From positions 186,001 through 250,000 of the forward strand of contig NZ_FMZS01000008.1 in assembly GCF_900101265.1 (NCBI RefSeq): a DNA stretch of 64,000 bases. Reading direction: 5' to 3'. Made by a program: the position numbers and the translations under genes. How positions within the stretch are numbered: position 1 is the first letter of the stretch; each line of letters opens with the position of its first letter. The notes under the pieces were generated by a model that was given only the letters and a program-made list of their open reading frames with translations, was not told the DNA's origin and did not search any database. This document shows positions 17,767 through 27,757 of the stretch, one piece after another. The stretch comes from Massilia sp. PDC64. GTDB lineage: Bacteria; Pseudomonadota; Gammaproteobacteria; Burkholderiales; Burkholderiaceae_D.

Positions 17767-19293
17767 ATGAATCCGATGATTAACACCCAAGCCGTGCTGG
17801 CCGCCAACAACCTGGGGCCGGTCTCTGCAGAAATCTTCCTGGTCATCGCGTCCTGCGCCATCCTTCTGATCGACATGTTTCAGAAGGAAGGCAAGCGCAC
17901 GCTGACCTACGCACTGTCGCTGCTCACCCTGGTGGGTTGCGCGGTGATCACCTACGGCGACTTCCACGCCGGCACGACGACCTACACGTTCTACAACATG
18001 TTCGTGTCGGACCCGATGGCGAACCTGCTCAAGCTGTTCACCTACCTGGCCGTGGGCGTGACCCTCGTGTACTCGCGCCAGTACGCCGGCGAGCGCGGCA
18101 TGATGTCCGGCAACATGGGCGGCGAGTTCTACGTGCTCGCGCTGTTCACGATGCTGGGCCAGATGATCATGATCTCTGGTAACAACATGCTGCCGATCTA
18201 CCTGGGCCTGGAACTGATGTCGCTGTCGCTGTACGCGCTGGTGGCAATGCGCCGCGACCACGCGATCTCGACCGAAGCCTCGATGAAGTACTTCATCCTC
18301 GGTTCGCTCGCGTCGGGCTTCATGCTGTACGGTATCTCGATGATCTACGGCGCCACCGGTTCGCTGGACATCACGACGATCGCCAAGCTGGTGTCGAGCA
18401 ACGCCGCCAACCACACGATCCTCGTGTTCGGACTCGTGTTCGTCGTGGCCGGCATGGCCTTCAAGCTGGGCGCCGTGCCGTTCCACATGTGGGTCCCGGA
18501 CGTGTACCAGGGCTCGCCGACGGCCGTCACGCTGCTGCTGGGCGCCGCGCCGAAACTGGCGTCGTTCGCGATGATGATCCGCATCCTCGTCGAAGGCCTG
18601 CTGCCGCTGGCGATCGACTGGCAGCAGATGCTGCTGGCGCTGGCCGTGCTGTCGCTGCTGGTCGGTAACCTGACCGCGATCGCGCAGACGAACCTGAAGC
18701 GCATGCTGGCATACTCGACCATCGCACAGCTGGGCTTCGTCCTGCTGGGCATGATGGCCGGCGTCGTCGGCACCCGCGATGCTGCCAATGCCGCGAACAT
18801 CGCCAACGCCTACAGCGCGTCGATGTACTACACGATCACCTACGTGCTGACCACGCTGGGCACCTTCGGCATCATCATGATGCTGGCCCGTTCGGGCCAC
18901 GAAGCGGAAGAACTGGTCGACTTCAAGGGCCTGGCCAAGCGCAGCCCCTGGTACGCAGTCGTCATGACCGCCCTGATGTTCTCGCTGGCCGGCGTGCCGC
19001 CGATGATGGGCTTCATGGCCAAGTGGGCCGTGCTGGACGTCGTCGTCGGTTCGGGCCAGCTGTGGCTCGCGATCATCGCCGTGCTGGCGTCGCTGGTGGG
19101 TGCGTTCTACTACCTGCGCGTCGTGAAGGTGATGTGGTTCGACGAGGTGGCCGATGCGTCGCCGATCTCGACCCCGCTGGACATGCGCGTCGTGCTGTCG
19201 CTGAACGGCCTGCTCGTCGTGATCCTGGGCGTGCTGCCGGGCCCGCTGCTGGCGGCCTGCCTGTCGGCCATGACCCTGACCCTCAAGTCGTAA
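17767..19293 (+). CDS. nuoN: NADH-quinone oxidoreductase subunit N
   Basis: A 508-residue antiporter-like subunit (ND2 homologue), last of the 14 core genes. The LGLELMSLSLYALVAMRRD segment (TM5 glutamate) and AFKLGAVPFHMWVPDVYQGS are diagnostic. Two nearby ATGs (17767 and 17776) are possible starts. The next gene begins seven bases after the stop, so the transcript continues into the DUF2818 gene. Confidence 0.97.
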   Translation: MNPMINTQAVLAANNLGPVSAEIFLVIASCAILLIDMFQKEGKRTLTYALSLLTLVGCAVITYGDFHAGTTTYTFYNMFVSDPMANLLKLFTYLAVGVTLVYSRQYAGERGMMSGNMGGEFYVLALFTMLGQMIMISGNNMLPIYLGLELMSLSLYALVAMRRDHAISTEASMKYFILGSLASGFMLYGISMIYGATGSLDITTIAKLVSSNAANHTILVFGLVFVVAGMAFKLGAVPFHMWVPDVYQGSPTAVTLLLGAAPKLASFAMMIRILVEGLLPLAIDWQQMLLALAVLSLLVGNLTAIAQTNLKRMLAYSTIAQLGFVLLGMMAGVVGTRDAANAANIANAYSASMYYTITYVLTTLGTFGIIMMLARSGHEAEELVDFKGLAKRSPWYAVVMTALMFSLAGVPPMMGFMAKWAVLDVVVGSGQLWLAIIAVLASLVGAFYYLRVVKVMWFDEVADASPISTPLDMRVVLSLNGLLVVILGVLPGPLLAACLSAMTLTLKS

Positions 19294-19300
19294 GGCCACG

Positions 19301-19621
19301 GTGGACGTCTCCCTGGCCAGCTGGTTGGTGATCGCGGTCGCACTCGCGTTCGCCAACCTGCCGTTCCTCAACGAGAGCGTGCTCGGCTTCATTCCCGTGA
19401 AGCCGGCGCTCAACAAGGCGCACGCGAAATACTTCGTCGTGCGCCTTCTTGAGTTGTTTATCTTATACTTTGTCGTCGGCGCGCTGGCCCACGCCCTCGA
19501 ATCCCGCATCGGTACCGCGTTCCCCCAGACCTGGGAGTTCTATGCGATCACCGGCTGCCTGTTCGTCGTGCTGGCCTTTCCAGGTTTCGTTTTACGATAT
19601 CTGCGCAAGCGCCGCGGCTGA
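19301..19621 (+). CDS. DUF2818 family membrane protein at the end of the nuo operon
   Basis: A 106-residue integral membrane protein with a GTG start at 19301, seven bases after nuoN. It has three hydrophobic helices: residues ~3-22, ~45-65 and ~80-98. The motif ANLPFLNESVLGFIP after helix 1 is typical of DUF2818. The family is known mainly from betaproteobacteria, where it usually follows nuoN. Its position suggests a role in complex I assembly or stability, but no function is established. Confidence 0.85.
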   Translation: MDVSLASWLVIAVALAFANLPFLNESVLGFIPVKPALNKAHAKYFVVRLLELFILYFVVGALAHALESRIGTAFPQTWEFYAITGCLFVVLAFPGFVLRYLRKRRG

Positions 19622-19674
19622 GCACCTGCGTCCATGGCGCCGGTGCAAAGAATAACGATGTACCGGAGCCTTCC

Positions 19675-20232
19675 ATGGACGATCATCTCAAAGAAATCAA
19701 AGTCGATGGCGAGATCGCCTACGACGGCAACTTCCTCAAAGTCTCGCGCGACCGCGTGAAACTCCCCGACGGCAAGATCACGCAACGCGAATACATCCGC
19801 CATCCCGGCGCCGTGGTGATCCTCGCGCTGTTCGACGACGGCCGCGTCCTGCTCGAACGCCAGTTCCGCTATCCAAATAACCAGGTCTTCATCGAATTCC
19901 CGGCCGGGAAGATCGACGCGGGCGAGGATTCGCTCGCCTCCGCCAAGCGCGAGCTGGAAGAAGAGACGGGCTACACGGCCACCGACTGGCACTTCGTCTG
20001 CACGATCCACAACGCGATCGCGTATTCCGACGAGCACCTCGACCTGTTCCTCGCGCGCGGCCTGACGGCGGGCGACGCGAAGCTGGACGACGGCGAGTTC
20101 CTCGAGACCTTCACGGCGACCATCCCCGAGATGCTGGAGATGGTGAAACGGGGCGAGATCACGGACGTCAAGACCGTGATCGGCACGTTCTGGCTGGAGA
20201 AGATCGCCGCCGGCACCTGGAAGCCGGCCTGA
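19675..20232 (+). CDS. NUDIX hydrolase, ADP-ribose pyrophosphatase-like
   Basis: A 185-residue cytosolic NUDIX enzyme. The metal-binding box GKIDAGEDSLASAKRELEEE followed by TGY matches GX5EX7REUXEEXGU. The upstream RQFRYPNNQVFIEFPAG is characteristic of the NudF/ADP-ribose pyrophosphatase subgroup, which hydrolyses ADP-ribose to AMP and ribose-5-phosphate. Substrate specificity cannot be settled from sequence. It follows the nuo/DUF2818 genes closely and may clear NAD breakdown products. Confidence 0.9.
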   Translation: MDDHLKEIKVDGEIAYDGNFLKVSRDRVKLPDGKITQREYIRHPGAVVILALFDDGRVLLERQFRYPNNQVFIEFPAGKIDAGEDSLASAKRELEEETGYTATDWHFVCTIHNAIAYSDEHLDLFLARGLTAGDAKLDDGEFLETFTATIPEMLEMVKRGEITDVKTVIGTFWLEKIAAGTWKPA

Positions 20233-20233
20233 C

Positions 20234-20935
20234 GTGCCCACAGTGCGCGCGCTCGCGCTCGGACTGGTGCTGCTGGCCGCCAGCGGCGCCGCGTGCGCGC
20301 GCACGCCGTTCGAAGCGAGCTGCGAGGACGCGGCCCGCGATGCAGGCGCGACGTTCTCCACGCGCGAGAGCGGCTGGCGCGTCGACAACACGCTGTCCTA
20401 CCGCGACCTGACGCGGATGAAGCGGCCGGGCGTGCGCAACGGCTACGTGCTGGGCCTCACGCGCACGGAATCGCGCGTCGCGATCCAGGTGGACGGGACA
20501 CTCCTCACGTCGCCCGACGGCGCGGCCGAATGCGTGATGCCGCGCATCGCGGTGACCTTGTACTTCCAGCCCATCGTCATCTACGTCAGCCGCGAATTCG
20601 AGCCGGACTCGTGCTCTTATGACGAGATACTTGCGCACGAAATGCGCCATCTCAAGTCTTACCTGGACTATCTGCCGAAAGTGGAACAGCGGGTGCGCGC
20701 GCGGCTGGGCGGCCGCTTTGCCGGCAAACCGTTGTACGCGCGCGCCGGCCAGTCGCGGGCACTGCTCCAGCGCGAAATCGACCGCAACTGGATGCCGTAC
20801 ATTAAGGCCGAGATGGGGCGCGTCGAAAGATTGCAGGCCGCCATCGACAGTCCCACGGAGTACGCGCGTCTGAGCAAAGTTTGCCAAGGTGAGGTACAGT
20901 CTCTTATTGGATCGACAAGACGTTCACGATCGTAG
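20234..20935 (+). CDS. Secreted zincin-like protein of unknown function
   Basis: A 233-residue protein starting with GTG one base after the NUDIX stop. Residues 1-~22 form a Sec signal peptide ending SGAACA. A possible zinc site H135-E136-M-R-H139 lies in EILAHEMRHLKSYLDYLP and resembles the HExxH helix of zincins. Two or more cysteines in the mature part suggest periplasmic disulfides. The C-terminal third is helical and arginine-rich. No family is recognised with confidence; peptidase activity is a guess from the motif alone. Its adjacency to the NUDIX gene suggests co-transcription. Confidence 0.7.
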   Translation: MPTVRALALGLVLLAASGAACARTPFEASCEDAARDAGATFSTRESGWRVDNTLSYRDLTRMKRPGVRNGYVLGLTRTESRVAIQVDGTLLTSPDGAAECVMPRIAVTLYFQPIVIYVSREFEPDSCSYDEILAHEMRHLKSYLDYLPKVEQRVRARLGGRFAGKPLYARAGQSRALLQREIDRNWMPYIKAEMGRVERLQAAIDSPTEYARLSKVCQGEVQSLIGSTRRSRS

Positions 20936-20945
20936 CCTAAACAAC

Positions 20946-21650
20946 ATGACTCAAGCACCACGTTACTTCGCCCTGATTCCCGCCGCCGGCGTCGGCGCCC
21001 GCATGGGGGCCACGAGCCCCAAGCAGTACCTGAAGATCGGCGGCAAGCCCATGCTCAGGCATACGCTCGACGCATTCCTGTCCAGCGAGCTGATCGCGCA
21101 CACGTTCGTCGTCGTGAGCCCGGACGACCCCTACATCGACGCCGTCGCGCCCCATCACGGCGTGACCATCCTGCGCTGCGGCGGCGCGAGCCGCATGGAA
21201 TCCGTGCGCAACGGCCTGGCCGTGCTAGCGAATACGCTGTCGCGCGCCGACTGGGTGCTCGTGCACGACGCCGCGCGTCCCGGCCTGACCGCCGAACTGA
21301 TCGAAAAACTGATCACCGGCACGGGCGACCACCCGGCCGGCGGCCTGCTGGCGCTGCCGGTCGTCGACACGGTCAAGCGCTGCATCGACGGCGAAGCGGC
21401 CGGTACCGTGCCGCGCAACGGCCTGTGGCTGGCCCAGACGCCGCAGATGTTCCGTTACGAGCTGCTGCGCGAAGCGCTGGCGGCGGCCACCGACCCGAAT
21501 TCGATTACCGATGATGCCAGCGCGGTTGAAGCCCTCGGATTGAGCCCTAAATTAGTGGAAGGGCATCCCCGCAATCTCAAAGTGACGCTGCCGGACGATA
21601 TCCGGATCGCCGAGATGTACCTGGCAGTGTCCCAACCTGAATTCGTATAG
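20946..21650 (+). CDS. ispD: 2-C-methyl-D-erythritol 4-phosphate cytidylyltransferase
   Basis: A 234-residue CTP:MEP cytidylyltransferase, the third step of the non-mevalonate isoprenoid pathway. The nucleotide-binding N-terminus is IPAAGVGARMGATSPKQYL, and VHDAARPGL and DDASAVEALG follow. The ATG at 20946 (MTQAPRYF) was chosen over an in-frame ATG at 20889, which would overlap the previous gene. It is followed 15 bases later by ispF, the usual ispDF arrangement. Confidence 0.96.
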   Translation: MTQAPRYFALIPAAGVGARMGATSPKQYLKIGGKPMLRHTLDAFLSSELIAHTFVVVSPDDPYIDAVAPHHGVTILRCGGASRMESVRNGLAVLANTLSRADWVLVHDAARPGLTAELIEKLITGTGDHPAGGLLALPVVDTVKRCIDGEAAGTVPRNGLWLAQTPQMFRYELLREALAAATDPNSITDDASAVEALGLSPKLVEGHPRNLKVTLPDDIRIAEMYLAVSQPEFV

Positions 21651-21665
21651 CGTGTAAAGAAGATC

Positions 21666-22178
21666 ATGGCTCTCGCATCGTACAACCCGACCCCCCCGTT
21701 CCGCATCGGTACCGGCTATGACTGCCACGCCCTCGTCGAAGGGCGCAAACTGATCGTCGGCGGCGTCACCATTCCGCACCGCCTGGGCCTGCTCGGCCAC
21801 TCGGACGCCGACGTGCTGCTGCACGCCATTATCGACGCCATGCTGGGCGCCGCCGGCCTCGGCGACATCGGCAAGCACTTCCCGGACACGGACCCGATGT
21901 TCGCCGGCGCCGACTCGCGCGTGCTGCTGCGCGAAGCGGCGAACCGCGTGCTGGGCACCGGCTACACCATCGGCAACGTCGACGCGACCATCATCGCGCA
22001 GCAGCCGAAGATGGCGCCGCACATCCCGCAGATGGTGTCGCGCATCGCCGAGGACATCGGCGCGTCGCCGCAGCAGGTGAACATCAAGGCCAAGACCAAC
22101 GAGAAGCTCGGCTTCCTCGGCCGCGAAGAGGGCATGGCGGCGCAGGCGACCGTGCTGCTGATCCGCGCGGCGGCCTGA
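21666..22178 (+). CDS. ispF: 2-C-methyl-D-erythritol 2,4-cyclodiphosphate synthase
   Basis: A 170-residue trimeric enzyme that cyclises CDP-ME 2-phosphate. The divalent-metal ligands are in GTGYDCHAL (Asp and His) and GHSDADVLLHAI (His), and the phosphate/CMP region DIGKHFPDTDP is present. Length matches IspF. It is cotranscribed with ispD, and a GC-rich hairpin follows directly. Confidence 0.97.
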   Translation: MALASYNPTPPFRIGTGYDCHALVEGRKLIVGGVTIPHRLGLLGHSDADVLLHAIIDAMLGAAGLGDIGKHFPDTDPMFAGADSRVLLREAANRVLGTGYTIGNVDATIIAQQPKMAPHIPQMVSRIAEDIGASPQQVNIKAKTNEKLGFLGREEGMAAQATVLLIRAAA

Positions 22179-22188
22179 TCGGTCGTCC

Positions 22189-22209
22189 GGCGGGCACGGC
22201 GTGCCCGCC
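22189..22209 (+). terminator. Possible terminator hairpin after ispF
   Basis: A perfect 9-bp stem GGCGGGCAC / GTGCCCGCC with a GGC loop lies 10 bases after the ispF stop. No U-tract follows (CTCAACC), so it is a weak intrinsic terminator or a 3'-end stabilising stem. Confidence 0.4.
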
Positions 22210-22271
22210 CTCAACCTCATTGTCGTTTCCGTTGTAACATCGTCAGTCTGACGATGACGATGGAGACGACA

Positions 22272-23489
22272 ATGACTACAAGCACGCCACGCGCGGCCTG
22301 GGCCCTGATCCTGGCCGCCAGCGCCATCCTGATGATCACGATGGCCGCGCGGCTCACGACCGGGCTGTTCCTGTCGCCGCTGAACACGGCGACCGGCCTC
22401 GGCATCGCATCGATCAGCTTCGCGATGGCCGTCGGCCAGTTCATGTGGGGCGCGTCGCAACCCGTCTTCGGCGCCGTCGCCGACAAATACGGTTCCATGC
22501 CCGTCATCGTGCTGGGCGCCGTGCTGCTGGCCGGTGGCCTCGCGGCGACGCCGTTCGTGTCCACGCAATGGGGCCTGCTCGTCACCCTGGGCATCCTGTC
22601 CGCGAGCGGCGCGGGCGCGGGCAGCTTCTCGATCCTCATCGGCGCCACCGCGCAGCGCCTGCCGGCCGAGCGGCGCGCGTTCGCGTCCGGCTTCATCAAC
22701 GCGGGCGGCTCGTTCGGCCAGTTCGTGTTCGCACCGCTCGTCCAGTTCCTCATCCAGCGTGCCGGCTGGATCACGGCCATGTTCGCGCTGGCTGCGACGA
22801 CGCTGCTCACCATCCCGCTCGCGTGGCCGCTGCGCGGCAAGCCCGCGGCGCACGCCACCGTCGGCCACGGCGACCTGACGCTCGGCAGCCAGGTGCGCGC
22901 GGCCATGCGCGACCGCAGCTACCTGTGTCTGCACGCGGGCTTCTTCACGTGCGGCTTCCACATCGCCTTCCTCGTCACGCACCTGCCGGGCGAGGTGGCG
23001 CTGTGCGGCCTGCCGGGCACCGTGTCGGCGACGGCGCTGGGCCTCATCGGCCTCTTCAACATCGCCGGTTCGCTGACGGCGGGCGCACTCGCCCAGCGCT
23101 ACCGGATGAAATGGCTGCTGGCGCTCATGTACGGCAGCCGCGGGGTCATCATCGCCGCGTACCTGCTGGCGCCGAAGACGGCATGGACGTTCTACGTGTT
23201 CGCGGCCGCCCTCGGTTTCACGTGGCTCGCGACGGTGCCGCCGACGGCTGGCCTCGTCGGCAAGCTGTTCGGCACACGCTACCTCGCCACCTTGTTCGGC
23301 CTGACCCTGCTGTCGCACCAGGTCGGCGGCTTCTTCGGCGCGTGGCTGGGCGGCCTCGCGTTCGTGCGTTTCGGCGACTACACGTGGATGTGGTACGCGG
23401 ACATCGCGCTGGCCCTGGCCGCTGCCCTCGTCAACCTGCCGATCCGCGAGCCGAAACCGGCGCCCGCGGCCGCGGCCACGGCGGCGTAG
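22272..23489 (+). CDS. Major facilitator superfamily transporter
   Basis: A 405-residue inner-membrane protein with 12 predicted helices. The loop after helix 2 has the degenerate MFS motif GAVADKYGSMPVIVLG. The ATG at 22272 is preferred because GGAG lies upstream; an in-frame ATG at 22254 is also possible. It resembles the YbfB/oxalate-formate-antiporter-like MFS group in overall layout, but the substrate cannot be inferred. A small unknown gene follows after three bases. Confidence 0.88.
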   Translation: MTTSTPRAAWALILAASAILMITMAARLTTGLFLSPLNTATGLGIASISFAMAVGQFMWGASQPVFGAVADKYGSMPVIVLGAVLLAGGLAATPFVSTQWGLLVTLGILSASGAGAGSFSILIGATAQRLPAERRAFASGFINAGGSFGQFVFAPLVQFLIQRAGWITAMFALAATTLLTIPLAWPLRGKPAAHATVGHGDLTLGSQVRAAMRDRSYLCLHAGFFTCGFHIAFLVTHLPGEVALCGLPGTVSATALGLIGLFNIAGSLTAGALAQRYRMKWLLALMYGSRGVIIAAYLLAPKTAWTFYVFAAALGFTWLATVPPTAGLVGKLFGTRYLATLFGLTLLSHQVGGFFGAWLGGLAFVRFGDYTWMWYADIALALAAALVNLPIREPKPAPAAAATAA

Positions 23490-23492
23490 GCG

Positions 23493-23801
23493 ATGGCACG
23501 CGATCCCTGGGCCTACCGCGACGTGGCCGTCGAATCCGTGCAAGACGCGCGCACGGGCCGGCTGCGCATCAAGCCGATGGCGGGGCAGGCGTACGCGACG
23601 TCCATGCGCGTGCAGTGCGCGCGGGCGCTGTCCGACCCGGAGCGCTATCCGGCCGGCACCCGCTTCCTCATCCGGGCCAAACTGACCGACCGCGCGGGCG
23701 GGCCGCCGTTCCTGTATGCGTGGCATGGCGATCCGGTGCGCGTGCTGACGGCGCGCGAAGTGCGGTCCTTCCTCGACGAGTACCGGCGCCGGCGGATCTG
23801 A
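23493..23801 (+). CDS. Small conserved-looking protein of unknown function
   Basis: A 102-residue basic protein with no signal peptide or membrane segment, beginning three bases after the MFS stop, so probably cotranscribed. The central segment PERYPAGTRFLIRAKLTDR and the C-terminal FLYAWHGDPVRVLTAREVRS suggest a small beta-rich domain. Codon use matches its neighbours. I recognise no family. Confidence 0.6.
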   Translation: MARDPWAYRDVAVESVQDARTGRLRIKPMAGQAYATSMRVQCARALSDPERYPAGTRFLIRAKLTDRAGGPPFLYAWHGDPVRVLTAREVRSFLDEYRRRRI

Positions 23802-23869
23802 CCGCACGGTTCGCCGAAAGTCGTTACACTTTGGGCATCACACGACCCATCAAGACCGAAAGGACCGTC

Positions 23870-24424
23870 ATGGCAACAAGGAAGATTGCAGTGCTCGTCG
23901 GCAGCCTGCGCAAGGAATCGTTCACGCGCAAGCTGGCCAAGAGCCTGATGCTGGCCGCGCCGCCCACGCTGGAACTGGACATCGTCGAGATCGGCGACAT
24001 GCCGCTGTACAACCAGGATGACGAGACGGACACGCCGCCCGCCACCTGGACGGAGTTCCGCGCCCGCATCAAGGAAGCCGACGGCGTCCTGTTCTGCACG
24101 CCGGAATACAACCGTTCGCTGCCCGGTGTCCTCAAGAATGCCATCGACGTGGGCTCGCGCCCGTACGGCCAGGCCGCGTGGACGGGCAAGCCGTGCGCCG
24201 TCGTGTCCAATTCGCCGGGCGCGCTGGGCGGCTTCGGCGCCAACCACGCCGTGCGCCAGTGCCTCGTCTTCCTCAACATGCCGTGCATGCAGTCGCCCGA
24301 AGCGTACATCGGGGGCGTCGCCAACAAGTTCGACGGCGACACGCTGACGGACGAAGGCCTGAAGACCTTCCTGCAGCAGTTCATGGAGTGTTTCGCGACG
24401 TGGGTGGAGCGCCATGCCGACTGA
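23870..24424 (+). CDS. NADPH-dependent FMN reductase / azoreductase-like flavoprotein
   Basis: A 184-residue flavodoxin-fold protein. The phosphate-binding VLVGSLRKESFTRKLAK at the N-terminus and the FMN-contacting CTPEYNRSLPGVLKNAIDVGS are hallmarks of the NADPH-dependent FMN reductase (chromate/quinone reductase) family. The ATG at 23870 follows AAAGGACC. Such enzymes reduce quinones, chromate or azo dyes in the cytosol. It overlaps the next gene by 11 bases. Confidence 0.92.
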   Translation: MATRKIAVLVGSLRKESFTRKLAKSLMLAAPPTLELDIVEIGDMPLYNQDDETDTPPATWTEFRARIKEADGVLFCTPEYNRSLPGVLKNAIDVGSRPYGQAAWTGKPCAVVSNSPGALGGFGANHAVRQCLVFLNMPCMQSPEAYIGGVANKFDGDTLTDEGLKTFLQQFMECFATWVERHAD

Positions 24425-24848
24425 TGCCGTGAAAGGCCCCATCGCGATCCGCGAGATCGACCACATCGTGCTGCGCGTCGTGGACCTCGCGCGCATGCTG
24501 CGTTTCTACGAGGACGTGCTGGGCTGCCGCGAAGTGCGGCGCCAGGACGAGATCGGCCTCGTGCAGCTGCGCGCCGGCAGTTCGATGGTCGACCTGATCC
24601 CCATCTCCGGCAAGCTGGGCGCCGCGGGCGGCGCGGCACCGGGCAGGGAAGGGCGCAACGTCGATCACTTCTGCTTCCGCGTCGAGCCGTTCGACGAAGA
24701 CGCGATCCGTGCCCACCTGGCCGCGCACGGCATCGAGGCGGGGCCGGCCGCGCCGCGCTTCGGCGCCGAGGGCGAGGGCCCGTCGATCTACCTGTCGGAC
24801 CCGGAAGGCAACATGATCGAGCTGAAGGGACCGCCCACCGCGCCATGA
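24414..24848 (+). CDS. VOC (glyoxalase/bleomycin-resistance) family protein
   Basis: A 144-residue protein made of one vicinal-oxygen-chelate domain of two beta-alpha-beta-beta-beta modules. REIDHIVLRVVDLARMLRFY opens the first and VDHFCFRVEPFDED the second; candidate metal ligands are the two histidines and the glutamate of YLSDPEGNMIELKGP. Substrate unknown. It overlaps the FMN reductase by 11 bases and the ion channel by four. Confidence 0.88.
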   Translation: MPTDAVKGPIAIREIDHIVLRVVDLARMLRFYEDVLGCREVRRQDEIGLVQLRAGSSMVDLIPISGKLGAAGGAAPGREGRNVDHFCFRVEPFDEDAIRAHLAAHGIEAGPAAPRFGAEGEGPSIYLSDPEGNMIELKGPPTAP

Positions 24849-25759
24849 CGCAGGACGACGAAGCGCCGCCGAACGCGCCACCGTATGTGTCGCAGGCGCC
24901 CGCCGCCTACGGCAAGCCGCCGCCCGGGTGGCGGCGGCACATGTACGACGTCATCTTCGAGGCCGACACCCCGGCCGGGCGGCGCTTCGACATCGCCCTC
25001 GTGGGCGCCATCCTGCTCAGCATCCTCGTCGTCGTGCTGGACAGCGTGCCGGCGCTGCACCGCGACCATGCCGATTTGCTGAACGCCTTCGAATGGGGCT
25101 TCACCGCCCTGTTCACGGTGGAGTACGTGGCGCGCCTCGTGTGCGTGCAGCGGCCGTGGCGCTATGCGGGCGGGTTCTACGGCGTGATCGACCTGCTGGC
25201 CGTGCTGCCGTCGTATTTTTCGCTGCTCATGCCGGGCACGGAGCTCCTCCTCGACATCCGCATCCTGCGCCTGCTGCGCGTCTTCCGCATCTTCAAGCTG
25301 ACCCTGTACATCGAGGAGTACACGCGCCTGGGCGAAGCGCTCGCGGCCAGCCGGCGCAAGATCCTCGTGTTCCTGTCCGTCGTGCTGATGGCGATCCTGA
25401 TCCTCGGGACGGTCATGTACGTCGTCGAGGGACCGAAGAACGGCTACACGAGCATCCCCGTCGCGATGTACTGGGCGACCGTCACCATGACGACCGTCGG
25501 GTACGGCGACATCACGCCGCACACCAACCTGGGCAAGACGATCGCGTCGTTCATGATGCTGCTCGGCTGGGGCATCCTCGCCGTGCCGACCGGGATCGTG
25601 ACGGCCGAGATGACGCTGCGCCGGGGCGACCGCCGGACGGGGCCGACACGCGCGGCCCGCCATTGCCCGTCGTGCGGCAGCGACGGCCATGACGCCACCG
25701 CCCGGTTCTGCAAGGATTGCGGGGCGGCGATGCCGGCGGGCAACAGTGGCACAAAATGA
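24845..25759 (+). CDS. Voltage-gated potassium channel with a C-terminal zinc ribbon
   Basis: A 304-residue ion transporter with six transmembrane helices. S4 is the arginine-ladder helix ILRLLRVFRIFKLTLY. The pore helix and selectivity filter TVGYGD are at residues 217-222, diagnostic of K+ selectivity. After S6 the tail carries C274-x2-C277 and C289-x2-C292 (HCPSCGSDG, FCKDCG), a rubredoxin-like zinc ribbon. It overlaps the VOC gene by four bases, giving a likely FMN reductase-VOC-channel transcript. Confidence 0.92.
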   Translation: MTQDDEAPPNAPPYVSQAPAAYGKPPPGWRRHMYDVIFEADTPAGRRFDIALVGAILLSILVVVLDSVPALHRDHADLLNAFEWGFTALFTVEYVARLVCVQRPWRYAGGFYGVIDLLAVLPSYFSLLMPGTELLLDIRILRLLRVFRIFKLTLYIEEYTRLGEALAASRRKILVFLSVVLMAILILGTVMYVVEGPKNGYTSIPVAMYWATVTMTTVGYGDITPHTNLGKTIASFMMLLGWGILAVPTGIVTAEMTLRRGDRRTGPTRAARHCPSCGSDGHDATARFCKDCGAAMPAGNSGTK

Positions 25760-25762
25760 GGG

Positions 25763-25790
25763 TTGCCCAATTGTTAGAATTGGATAGAAT
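25763..25790 (+). promoter_or_regulatory. Putative promoter and inverted repeat ahead of the REC-GGDEF-EAL gene
   Basis: TTGCCC (25763-25768) and TAGAAT (25785-25790) are 16 bp apart, a plausible sigma-70 promoter. The spacer is occupied by an inverted repeat CCAATT-GTTAG-AATTGG (25767-25783), placed like an operator. Inference from pattern only. Confidence 0.45.
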
Positions 25791-25843
25791 CGTCATTACA
25801 GCGTAAGTCCCTGCGAATCGATGGACCAGTGGACGGAACCGAT

Positions 25844-27757
<1,914 letters not shown>

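Noticed and set aside
16063..19509. A second very long minus-strand open frame opposite nuoM-nuoN
   Set aside because: Same high-GC artefact; repetitive Asp/His/Arg composition, no domains.
22445..23869. In-frame extension upstream of the FMN reductase through the MFS gene
   Set aside because: Arginine-rich shadow translation; the flavodoxin start with RBS is at 23870.
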